NCBI GenBank assembly: GCA_029945375.1
Contig: CM057057.1
Coordinates: 5,394,001 to 5,458,000, forward strand
Reading direction: 5' to 3'
From: Agaricus subrufescens
Lineage: Eukaryota > Basidiomycota > Agaricomycetes > Agaricales > Agaricaceae
Length of the DNA stretch: 64,000 nucleotides
Shown here: positions 28,598-39,513 of the stretch, one piece after another
How the letters are laid out: each line of letters begins with the position of its first letter
Numbering within the stretch: the stretch's first letter is position 1
Notes under the pieces: generated by a model
What the model saw: the letters and a program-made list of their open reading frames with translations, nothing else
The model's database searches: none
What the model was told of the DNA's origin: nothing
Translations under genes and position numbers: made by a program

Positions 28598-31312
28598 AGA
28601 GGCACCGTTGCTGTCAGCTGAGAGAGTCGCTCAAAGTTAAGCCAATCGTAACTCTCGAAAATGTATTTTTGTTTTTCTTGTCGAACATGAGAAGAAGATG
28701 CGCCAGGTATTGAAGTGGAAGCGCCAGGCACAGTAGACGTAGTGCAATCAGAATTTTCCTGCCCTGTAGTTTCTATTAGTTCGATCTTTACCTGTTTGGA
28801 CATGTATGACGTTTTCCGAAGTCGACAAGTTCTTTCTGTATTTTGAATATAAGATGCAACTAATAAGAATGAGCTGTTAATGATGCTTACGATTATGGCC
28901 TTTGTCGTGGCATAGCTTACATCGTAAGCTACGTTTTTGAGGAGCCAAAGGATCAGCGGCTTGTGAATGAGAGGTTGGCTTTGGAATAAATGGGTCCGGG
29001 AGAACAGTCGAGTCGAAATGGGTGGAAGACGGCATGGCAAAATGCATAGCAGTGGTCTCAAAAGGAATAGTAGGAGTGTCAAGATCAACGTGTACTGTAG
29101 TAGCAGTACCATGAGTCATGGGAGCAAGAACGTTGGAAACATCATGAGTCACAGGAACGGAAACATCGCAAGGCACAGAAGCAGTTGCTAGACGAAGGAG
29201 AGTATCCTCGGAGGGGGTATAGGCGAGTAGTAGGTCAAGTAGGGATTGCCCACAAACCTCTATCCACTCGTCTGCCCAGTTTGTTTGCCTATGCAAGTCG
29301 GGTATGTTAGTTATTTTGTTGAACGCCCAGCAATCCACTATACGAGCCATGGTCTCCTCAGGCATAAGGAGCTCTGGGCCAAGCTCATATACAATGTCCT
29401 CTCCTAGTTGTTCCACCGCTTGAGCATCGCGCCAATCAAAGAGAGCAGCTTGTAGTCTCTTGTGTTGCAGACCTCTAGTGTATGCGGGATCTATGTTCGA
29501 ACGTCGTGGAACTGAGGGCCGTTTTGTGGGACAGACGAAATAATCCAGAAATGCATCGGGGTTGCACTTATCACAACAGATTTGACCGGTGTGAGGGCGA
29601 CACCGCTGGCAACCACCACTTGTTACAGGGTCACAACGAAGATGGCCATTGGTAACTGTAAAGTGAATAAATGATGGGACTAAGACAAATCACACTCACT
29701 TCTCGTATCGTTTGCGAAATATAATTGAGGAACCACACGACGACAGGAGATAAAAGCTGGTAAGTTAATATAGTCGTCGATAGCGGTCCCAGGTACTACA
29801 CCTGGGGCCTTTCCTTTTTTTGCGTTGGTTGGATCGTTTGGTGCTATTTCGGGCCTAGAGTATTGGATTTTTCGTTCGGATATCCAGTACTTTGCAGGAT
29901 CAAAAGTTGACGGAAGACCAGCTGTTTCTTCTTCCACCTTTGTCGGCACAACAGTCATGTACACATTGTTTGTACACCGTTGCCGTTTTTTGTCCCCTTC
30001 TTGGGACTTATCACTACGCCGTTTCCCCTGTGACAATGTCCGATTTCCCCGTCCGGTTGCAGTGTCTTTTTTCTCCACCAACAAGATCCCCACCCCTTGA
30101 CTCCCAGTGCTCCTTGCCGCGCGACCAAACCTCTGCCACAGCGTACAGAAATCGCATGTGGCCTTATATTGAATAACGAGCTCAATATCACTGATATCCA
30201 TGCCCTAAACATATAGTTGTAAGTGATACTGCCAGTGGTATTCTTACATTTTTAACTCACCAAACCGAAAGCATCAGTGCAAAACAAACCCCAAACGTTC
30301 CCATTGCGAAACTCCTCAACCATTTTTTCACGATACTTTGGGCTCATAGTCGAATGAAAGTATGCAACTTTGTGGTGATGTTTGCGAAGCAGACGGCTAT
30401 GAAAGAACTCCTTGGCTGCTTCACACTCTTTGATGTTGTCGAAAAAGACTATGAATTTTTGGGGCTTCGGCATACCCTCATGCCAGTTATAGGGTATCAG
30501 GAACTCAAGATCACGATAGGAGGATGTGGGATACACCATGGTACGGACCATTAGCGCAATGTCCGGTCGTTCGTTTGAGCATAATATACTGACTGTGTTG
30601 GCAGGATTCATGTGCAATAATTTCTTTGTTTCGGCAAGCAGTGTTGGAGGGAGAGTAGCAGAGGCGAGATAGAAAGGAACAGGATGGGATATGATATACC
30701 TGACTATCCCAACAGCCAGGTATGACTTTCTGAATTTCGACCATTGGGTAATACAATGAGCCTCGTCGAAAATAAACGCGAGAATTTGTTGAGTGAATGC
30801 GGGTGTCCTCCAGAGCTTTTTGAGCCGTTCATTTGTAACAAAGATCTCTGGATTTGTTATAATGACCTTATATCTCCCATGTGCAATGTCCTGTGTTAGA
30901 TGAGAGTGAGCCGAAAGAATACAAGAAAGAGGCGCACCTTGAAAGTGGCTGGACTTGAATTTTCGGCACTGACAGCAATTGCCGAGATGCCAGCTTTCTT
31001 AAGGTCCTTAATCTGATCCTTAGCAAGCACATTGAGAGGGCTTATAACGAAGATAAGCCTTGAAGAAGAGTCATGTTGCGCCATGAGCAAAGGGATCCAG
31101 AAAGATAGAGTTTTGCCGGCCCCAGTTTGGGCACACCCAATGACGTCTCGGCGGGAATAGACGGCCTTGGCGGCTTCTATTTGATACCAACATGGCCTTT
31201 TATTAAAATGAGTTTGAACAAGATCTGTGATGCGCTCAGATGTCCATGGCGAGACGGATTCTTGAAGCTGCTCGACTGGGGGCGGGGACATGACAGTAGA
31301 TATGTGTGACAT
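28555..31312 (-). CDS. RecQ-type DEAH helicase with C-terminal zinc knuckle
   Basis: Five exons (31312-30938, 30890-30261, 30204-29700, 29655-28891, 28835-28555) sum to 2,556 nt and 851 residues with every splice in frame. Motifs: Q-like WYQIEAAKAV; Walker A CAQTGAGKTLSFW; FDEAHCITQW (DEAH box); SATLPPT (motif III); GLGMDISDIELVIQY; and QRFGRAARSTG (motif VI arginine finger). A Cys-rich block follows (CDPVTSGGCQRC ... CCDKCNPDAF). Near the end is a CCHC knuckle CKLCHDKGHNQRTC, whose last cysteine comes from the next exon. It predicts ATP-driven 3'-5' DNA unwinding. Unlike cellular RecQ it lacks a recognisable RQC/HRDC tail. The gene is intact and runs tail-to-tail with DUF6589 inside the same inverted repeats. 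Confidence 0.85.
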
Positions 31313-31460
31313 TTTAAAAATAGCTTAATTCTTTTCCTATATTCTATGCGCCAACAAATGCGGTATGTCATGTGTGGCTGTGAGTGCTCGGTGATGGCCG
31401 GTTGACATTTGTCTCCAGCCCCTCGCTGACACTCGCAAACGAAAGTTTGTGGGAACGCAC

Positions 31461-31502
31461 GTGACATCCGAGTGGCTCAGTGAGGGGATGGGAAGGAGCC
31501 TG
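31461..31502 (-). repeat. Right terminal inverted repeat
   Basis: Ends GGATGGGAAGGAGCCTG at 31502, the complement of the left tip. A shared CACGTG lies at about 31459-31464. Confidence 0.75.
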
Positions 31503-31512
31503 TGACTTGCCG
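31503..31512. repeat. Target-site duplication, right (TGACTTGCCG)
   Basis: Exact copy of 25389-25398, abutting the right inverted repeat. It also belongs to the end of the MITE-like repeat into which the element inserted. Confidence 0.75.
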
Positions 31513-32461
31513 CAGAGCTGAATTTCTAAATTTCTAAATTCTAAAACACTTAAAAGGAAATATTTCGTACGGCGGAACTATCCGCTCCCCAAATCAAGCG
31601 TCGCCATCAGCTGGTCTTGAAACCAACTGCTTTCTAAACCTTAAATCAAGAAGAGGCCCTCCCCCTCCCCCTTCCAGAATTCTGAACGTTGCAAACTCGG
31701 CTAATCGTAGTTTCACACACTAAACCATCACGTGTAAGATCTATCGCCCTCAGGGTGTTGCGGGACACTAGTATATATGGTATATCGGTACGGATTTAGG
31801 CATCATAAAGTGTTCACTGCTCCCCACCTTTGCCAAATGTCATTGGCAGGCTAAGGATGCTAGTTGCAAGTACATTGGATAAACTATCAATGTAATTTAG
31901 TCAACTTTACTGAAGCCACTAACGATGGGTGACTACACGAACAACGAGACCTGGAAATTGAACAGATACGAATGTCTCTACTCAGGGAAGAGGGAAAGGG
32001 AAGCTGAATTACTATACTCGTCGCCCTCACTACTACTTAAGCTTAATAACTGTTATGTACGACTTTCTACCACCGCCTACCGGTGTCCCAGCGGTCTTAA
32101 ACTTCAACTTGATCTGTGAGAGGCAAATACAACGTCATAGGCAATTTTACATTTGCATTTAGAACATGGTCTGCGGTTTCGCATAATTTATGTGAGTCGT
32201 CGGGGTCCGAAACTCATTAAGGTTTACAGCGATTTTAGAATCTCTAAATCCTGCGGCAAGTCATCCAGTCTCATTTAATTTGTGAGCCGACCGTGATACT
32301 AGGTACAGAAGAACTATCGCATCAAACCTCCAGAGTCAGATACGCATAGGTCGGACATTCACATAATGATTTATTAGCTGATTATTGATTACATATAAAA
32401 CAATACGTTCGTACACAGCTTTCCTATAACGAGGCTTCACGGCTTCAAACCTGCATGTATC

Positions 32462-35400
32462 TTATCTATAACTAGGCGGAGGTTCTGCCAAATTTCTGAT
32501 GGCCTCCATCTCCCTCCTCAGTTCCTCTACTTCGGCTCTCCAAGTTTGTGCCCTCTCAGACCTCGCAGCGGACGGTGCATTCAGGGGCGCAGAATCGACC
32601 AGCTCTGGTTGATTTTGAGCCGGTTGATCTTGGAGCGAGGCCTCCCTGTTTTTTTGTGACGATCGGGTCATTTCAGCCATTTCAGAATGCGGCTCGCGAG
32701 GGTCAGAAGGCAAAAGATTCGCATTAGAACTGTGTTTCTGCAATCGGGATGGGCTATCATTGGTTGTAGGACCATGCTGAGTGTCGAGCAGACGTGGTCT
32801 GGCCCGCTCTTCTTCATGGTAGGGATCAATAATGACTTTCGGTTGCCGAAGCCTAGATTTACGCCAGCAGAAAATTGCGCCCATAACAAGGAGCAAGAAT
32901 GCCACTCCACCAATCACACCTCCAACGATTGCTCCAACTGGAGTCTTTTGGTCGTTGCGCGGCAGTGTTATAGGTAAATTCGATTTGCTAATAGAGAACT
33001 AAGCTAGGATGGACTGGTGCACGACGGGGGACGTACTTCATTGCCAAGATCGCAAATGCGGCGCCTTGCGCAGGACTATGAAAGATACCAATATGCTTGA
33101 TGCAAATTATACACATACTCGATTAGGACTGACCTTCCTAAAGACCCATTGATTGCATTTCCTGTGGACGCTCCATATGTTATCGGTAGCGGATGCTCCT
33201 GTATTACGTTGAAGGCTTGTTGATGAGTGGACTTTATAAGGATATCGCGGACAGAAGGTATTGCGGCGGCAGTCAGGAGAGCCCAATCTAAAAGCACGAT
33301 CAATACTGATATCGAATCGACGGGAAATTACTCATACGAGGGTATGCTAAACCACGACCTCCTACATTATCAAGGCTGTAGCTTTGGTCTCCAGGGGCTG
33401 TATGACGGCGCATAAGGAAGCGAGTATACAGTATTGTTCAAAACTTACGGGTATTTTTGAGGTAGAACTGTGCCTCGCGGTTCAAAGTCTGGTAGCGAAG
33501 AATACGTATCAATATGTAGAAGGTCTTTTGGCCAGAACGTACGTCCTCGCCAACTAGATCGATCTGAAGCCAAACAGCAGGGAAGAGATTGTACATCAAC
33601 CCCCAAGTGTCAGGCTTTCCGTATTCCGCTTGAATATGTGTATCTGTCACCGCAAGTTGTTTCCACTGGCTATATAGCTCAGTGGCCTTTTCCTGAAGAT
33701 ACTTCGTCAGAAACATCATAGTTCTGTCGGTTGAAACGAACCTTGAAAGTAGTGTTAGATGGACGGACAACCTCGTCTATCTTTCCCATCGAGTAAACTC
33801 CCAATATCCCCTTCAACGCCAAATTGGACATTCCGGGATATCCGAAGCCATCTGCGGAGATAGATTTATTGGGGTGTAACGTGTTCTGAACAAGGTAGTT
33901 TGCCCATTTGTCTAGTAACGAATGCTGGTTGACTTGGTCAGGAGACTGTGTGTAATAAAAACTAAGGTGTATTCACATATTTAGGATTATTGATGAGAGA
34001 ACCGTCACCAGATTTAGTTGCGTAGGCATAAGCCATGATAATCATGTTTCCACATTCTATCATAAGCAGGCTTCAGTTCAAAGAAATAAATTAAGGATTT
34101 GGATATAACGTACGTTCAATCGCCTGTTCGGGGTCGGGATTGACATTGTTACTGAAGAACGGATATTGGTTGCCTGGAGACGTATGCACAATCAATGCGG
34201 GAGTAGTTGATTTAGCATGGATATACCAACCGAGGTCAGATAAAGCGTAGGGTGCAGACACAGAGGACTGAAACTCAAAGAGAGGGACCAATAGATCGCG
34301 AACAAAGGTGGAATTGAAATAAATTAATGCTGGTAAGGCACTGTAGATAACCTCAACTGGGTTGACACGTCTGTGGAGAGAAAGCTGTAAGTAGCTGCTG
34401 AACTTAGCCTTGATTGCGCTTACTCAGACTGGGAGACATCCTTCATGAATATCATTACGTCAGATGTATGGCCGTGCACTCCAGATGGAACAGTGATATC
34501 CATGGACGCAAAAACTTGTCTTGTCACAAGCGATACTACTTGTGCATATTCGGGAGAAATACTTGATGCAGCTTTCATGATATCCTGGTCGAAATTTTCT
34601 CCTTTACTCCTGGCATCCTCGAATCCCTGGAGGAATTCGGAAACCTAAATCTGACGTTTTAGATATCACCAGGTCAATGGGAGGATGGACGCGTACAACT
34701 TCGTCATCATTCTGATACACCGACTGGTAGTAGCCAGTTCTGTTTTGAACTCCTCCTGACTCTGACTCATAGCTTATCACAGTGTCGCGCACAAGACCCA
34801 GCGCCCAAACAACAGGTTCTGGCTGATTCTCAGGCGTGACCGATCCTAGGTCGACTGCGAAAGATAAAACTGGCCACAAGCTGATGGAAATTAGTCAACG
34901 ATAGACTGTATTTTAAACGAACGCACCCCGCTTGATCCACTTGATGGGAATTATCGTCCCTCCTGCTGTCCAGGTGGCCTTGCCGGGAAAAGAGATTTCT
35001 GAGATCCTTGTCCAAACCTATTTGCCAAGTGGGATTCGACTAGTGTTGGAAAAGTCAAAGCAGGTAGTGGGAGATGTACAGCTTCTAACTCACCGCGCGC
35101 ATGGCGTAGATTGCGGTCGCATCCTCAGCTGATTCAGAATTATCCCTCGTCATGCCTGGAGCCTTGAACATAAGGTAGTTGGTATCAACCGAGGCTTTCT
35201 GATCTGAATTTACAACCGTTGAGGTAAAGGCGGTCACCCATTCTGATAAGGAAAGGGTCATTATTGCAGTTTCACGATTCACCTTATTATAAAATAAACG
35301 AACCAGCGGAGATGTCAGAATACAGTTGGACAGTGTGTGGTTTTGCATCGTCCGCCGTGAAGCCATCAACGAACAGATAGGAAAATGGAATCGATTGACG

Positions 35401-35869
35401 AACGTAGTCGTTTATCTATACAAAATAGTTAGATCGGCAGAACATTGGACCGGACGAAGAATTTGCACCTCTATTGGGCTGAAGAAAGTGACATTAAATT
35501 TCATAGGGCCAGCATGAATTGTAAATATTGTTCTAGTCGGGGTAATCTGACTGCTGAGGGTGTCTGCGAATTGGGTGACATTCGCATTGCCCAGCTATTC
35601 GTAGGATATGTCATCAACACGAATCATCCCATCCCAGCCAAGGTTCTTGAGCTCAATAAGAATGCATCTCCTGGACTTGAGAAGAAACGGTAGCTCACTT
35701 TGTGGATGAACAGACTCGACCAATTGTGATGCGGGGCTTGCTGGCCAGTACTCGAAACCCAACTATGCAGGTAAGGTGTTTTCACAGCAAGAGGAAAACT
35801 TCCTAGCGAAGAGAGAGATTGAGAGCACGCCAATAGCCCAACGGCAAGAAGGAAAAAAAGTGTAAACAT
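32462..35869 (-). CDS. Glutaminase A-like ectoenzyme, copy 3
   Basis: Signal peptide from 35869 (MFTLFFLLAVGLLACSQS), then SFPLAVKTPYLHSWVSS, the FYNK/ITP mid-domain, ALGLVRDTVISYE, FQSSVSAPYALSDLGW, SGDGSLI, NLALKGILGVYSMGKI, KPDTWGLMYNLFPAVWLQI and LDWALLTAAAIPSVRD. Transmembrane helix near 32880-32935 (GVIGGVAFLLLVMGAIFCWR), basic stop-transfer, cytosolic tail, coiled coil LRREMEAIRNL and terminal PPPSYR. Introns correspond to those of copies 1 and 2, including one whose donor is GTTCGT near 33750. It is the most diverged of the three. Apparent frame breaks disappear when the shared introns are removed. Confidence 0.8.
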
Positions 35870-37216
35870 GGAACTTGGCAGGCTTCCCTCTCGTAGTAAG
35901 GGGAATGTTCGATGACGTTCTGGGGTGCGAGGGTATGCAGTCTTGGCATTCTATCCTCATTTTTGTACCGAGATCAATGATTTAATTTTGCTTCGTCACT
36001 GTAGCTCCTTGCTAAACGGAACAAAAATAGCATTTGTCAGAGAGAATGCCCATGAGTATCCGAGGATCACTTTTTGAGCTCCAGTCTGCTCCAAGTGTAG
36101 CCATAACCTTGATCAGTTACATGGATGACCAATAGCCTCGCTAGAGCTTCACCATCTACTTTGTATAGTTCAGACTACACTTTCATATAGAGTCAGCGCA
36201 AAGAGGAATGCTGAAAGTAGTTGAGTGTAACAAAGACAGAGTGGGATTGGCTGTTGCGACCTCTTAGCCAACCACACCAAAAGTTGACAACTTTGTACCA
36301 GAATATCTTTATCCAACTTTTTCCGATGGAGCTTGCGTGATGAAGTGGAGGCGGCGCTCATCACTTCCACTGATCTTCTCTACTCTGCAGTTTGGCTCTC
36401 GACTTTGCTTCGTTTCCACAGAAAGTGAGTTAGCCAGAATCGATACGACCGATAGAGAAAAAGTCGTTATTGATGAGTCAAAGATTCTCGGTAAGGACTG
36501 CCCTGGGTAGGAGAAAGGGCCGACTTGACAACAATATGTATTTTGGTCAACTAGACCAAGCAACTAAACTTCTGTGTCAGCGATTGTGATGCACCAACAA
36601 GTTTCATCTAGGCTGACCGGAACATATAGAGTGCCGAAGAGTGGGGCAAATGACGGCTCTTACCCTCAGTCTAAATTAAAACACTACCCTGTGAAAAGGA
36701 AGAAAAATAGGAGCTTGAAAGTCCAAGCATGACGGAGACAAACGTAAAGCCGAGTACCAGTTCGAGGATACGCAAGTTGCATGCCCGTGCTTGCTGGATT
36801 AAGCCTGAAACTAATCAATTAGGCAATCTTATATGCGGGCAGAACGCAGAATGATCAAGATGTCCTGTACCACTGAAAAACTCCAGTGCGCCGATCCCTA
36901 GAGGTCGTCGAATTTTGGGCACCTGGAGAACCAGTCACGTAGTAGGAAACCGTCTTTGGGGAGCCTAGTTGCATTTCATGACTCGCAGACCAATCTAACC
37001 ATCACCAGCGCAGGATATAAGTTGGAACCTGGTTGTAGGGGAGGATGACAGAACCTTCAGCACGACCGTAGGAGATGCGTAGGAGATGGTGAAGTCCAAG
37101 CGCGAACGGCAATTCATTGTACACCTAACCCCAGCCTAGGGTCAGTTCCTTGGTCCGGTCCGCCAGATTTTGCCGCTTAGTATTTTGAAAATGGACTCCC
37201 GGGTTCTCCTTTGACC
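35870..37216. other. Spacer between GtaA copy 3 and the E2 gene
   Basis: Divergent promoter region: GtaA copy 3 reads left and E2 reads right. Short open frames only; none looks coding. Confidence 0.5.
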
Positions 37217-38972
37217 ATGATATTCCCTCTCCGACATCTCATAGGCAGGACGAACAACGTCTACCGGTCTTGTGCTCGTCGCACCTTTCATTCCTCGCTG
37301 CCCATCCTTGCGAAGAAACTCGAGAGATTCAGGCTTGCCGACATCGGCGAAGGCATCACGGAATGTGAAGTCATCAAATGGTATGCTGCTGGTGGATTTC
37401 TAGTTTCAACGGCTCAACGGATGACTATAGGGCAGTAGCTCCTGCCACCACGGTTGCCCAGTTCGACCCCTTATGTGAGGTTCAATCAGACAAGGCCAGC
37501 GTCGAGATCACGTCCCCCTTTGACGGCGTGTTGAAAGAAATCCTCGTGAATGAAGGAGATGTTGCCAAAGTGGGGCAAGGATTATGCTTGATAGAGGTAG
37601 AAGATGATGGTGCTAGTGACAGTAACGAACCATCGGACTCCGGTTTGCAGCCTTCCTCAACTTCGACCTCAGCCCCTGTACCCCCTCCAGCGGAACAACA
37701 GGCAGCACCACCAAGTATCTCTCAAAGTACAGAACGGCGATTGCACCCCCTAGACCCGCAATATGTTGCTCCCTCTCACCCTTCGGGTGTGTTCAAGTCA
37801 TCCGACGAAGTTGGGCGCGGAACTCAAGATGTGTTGGCCATGCCTTCCGTACGCCATTACGCGCGGTCTAAGGGCGTCGACCTTATCTTGTTGGCTCCTG
37901 GTTCTGGTCGAGATGGTCGCATCGAAAAGGGTGATGTCGATGCTTATTTGACTGGATCCAGAGTATCCACTGTTGGACCAACTACTGCTGCAACAACAAT
38001 GACGGCATCTGTCCAAGGACAAGATGTCGTTGTTGAATTGAACCGCACAAGACGAAACATGTGGAAAGCAATGGGAAAGGTAAATACTATGCAGATGCTA
38101 GGTTTTTGCGGTGCTAACGACTTCTCTCAGAGCCTCGAGATACCTCACTTTGGTTACTCGACAACGCTTGATGTTACCAACCTCAGCAACGTCCTTACCT
38201 CTATCAATTCATCAATTCCACCTCGCTATCTACCAGCTTCATCCCGCAAGCAGGAATATCTTGCTGTCAACCCCTCTTCACTGTATCCTGCGCCCAACCA
38301 GGATCCCGTACCAGAACCTCAACAATTTACTAAGCTTACATTCCTCCCGATCCTACTAAAATCCTTATCGCTCGCGATGATGGAGTGGCCTTTGTTCCGT
38401 GGTAGCATCACACCTGACCCTGCTGAGAACGCGAAACCGACATTAACAATTCGCCCTGGGGCCGATATCGCCTTGGCGTTAAGTACGCCTACAGGTCTTT
38501 ACACTCCAACGCTCACCAGTGTAAACGGTAACTCTGTATATGATATACAAGCCAATCTGAGGAACCTTCAACACCTTGGTAAGTAGATTATAATAATCAT
38601 CTCCCTCAGGCTATTCAACACTCTCTAGGTCGTCAAATACCCTGTGGTCTAACACCAAAAGAGATGCCTAAACGTGGCGGTACCATCACCGTCAGTAATG
38701 TCGGTAGCATAGGTAAAGGTGTTTTTGCAAGCCCCGTACTCGTACCTGGAGGTGGTATAGCTATTTGCGCAATTGGACGAGCAGAATGGGTTATGGATGT
38801 CAGTGATGAACATTGGAATAAGGTTACACAGTCTGGACAACGAAGACTGAAGTTGCCTATTAGTTGGAGCGCGGATCATAGAGTGGTGGAAGGTGCCGAG
38901 ATAGCTGCGTTTGTTGAATGTTGGAGGGCTTATGTTGAGAATCCGGCGAGGATGATTGGAATGTTGGTTTAG
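37217..38972 (+). CDS. Branched-chain 2-oxo-acid dehydrogenase E2 (lipoamide acyltransferase), mitochondrial
   Basis: Four exons (37217-37380, 37431-38079, 38131-38578, 38629-38972) give 534 residues. A mitochondrial presequence ([20 protein letters not shown], Arg-rich) is followed by a lipoyl domain ([15 protein letters not shown] ... [12 protein letters not shown], lysine of DKA lipoylated). A peripheral-subunit-binding domain follows ([15 protein letters not shown] ... [12 protein letters not shown]), then the acyltransferase core ending [15 protein letters not shown]. The catalytic DHRxxDG signature reads DHRVVEG here, Glu replacing Asp. E2 transfers branched acyl groups to CoA in Val/Leu/Ile breakdown. 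Start chosen as the first ATG giving the presequence. The last codons are duplicated at 43911. Confidence 0.92.
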
Positions 38973-39162
38973 AATATCCGGCGCAAATTTTTATTCCTGT
39001 TCGCTGTTTATCAGTATAGGACGCATTGACATTAGTGAGCGAACCACATTAATACAATTATTGGCTATAATCATGGTGCACTGCTTCAACGTTGATCCAC
39101 GCCAGAAGTACCTGATTTAACGAAACTACAAAAGATGGCTCGCGGTACAGCCCCGCTCACTA

Positions 39163-39282
39163 CTACTGATAAATAGGTGGAAGTTCCACTATGTTCCTCA
39201 TCGCCTCTACTTCTCTCCTCAAATCGTCAACTTCAGCCCTCAATGTATCTTCCATTCTACGTTCGGCTACCACGGCAGAAGT
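39163..39282 (-). pseudogene. Relic of a GtaA C-terminal tail
   Basis: Minus-strand frame of about 38 codons ending MEDTLRAEVDDLRREVEA, MRNIVELPPIYQ and stop, matching the coiled coil plus PPxY end of the GtaA copies. The remainder of the gene is absent. It shows that the array once reached, or was copied to, this side of the E2 gene. Confidence 0.8.
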
Positions 39283-39513
39283 ATGAATTCAATCAATATC
39301 AATCAGTGTTTATTTCGTTAACGATCGTTTCCCATATTGGTAGGTTCCAGCCACATTAACAGTTTAGCAGTAACTAGTGACAAAGTCCGGCAGGTGTCAA
39401 TATACGTAACATATCGGAGCATAGGACGAGCATAACTATACAGTCACGGAGTTTTATGACGATTAACGAATCCTCCCTGAATCGGATCCCATGAGTGGTT
39501 GGTAACACCCTAG

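Larger units (their letters stand above)
25399..31502. mobile_element. TIR transposon-like unit carrying DUF6589 and a RecQ-type helicase
   Basis: 6,104 bp bounded by imperfect inverted repeats of about 35-45 bp. The left end reads CAGGCTCCTACCCATCC; the right end, read inward on the minus strand, is CAGGCTCCTTCCCATCC. Both then share GAG-CACTC and CACGTG blocks with small indels. A 10-bp direct duplication TGACTTGCCG abuts both ends. Inside are two convergent genes filling 25769-31312, so the unit is nearly all coding. No known transposon superfamily is recognised from these ends. Alternative: two host genes captured between chance repeats. The exact duplication at both tips argues against that. 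Confidence 0.72.
25385..32267. mobile_element. MITE-like inverted-repeat element, split by the larger transposon
   Basis: TGGATGACTTGCCGCAG occurs in inverted form at 32251-32267. On the left, its first 14 bases sit at 25385-25398, and its continuation resumes at 31513 after the 6.1 kb insertion. Behind the 17-bp exact repeat both ends continue into AT-rich sequence of the type ATTTCTAAATTCTAAAA. Without the insertion it would be about 769 bp. No gene is supported inside it. No clean target duplication was found for it. Confidence 0.6.

Noticed and set aside
36170..36563. Overlapping minus-strand frames upstream of the E2 gene
   Set aside because: No domain or splice structure; probably chance in promoter DNA.
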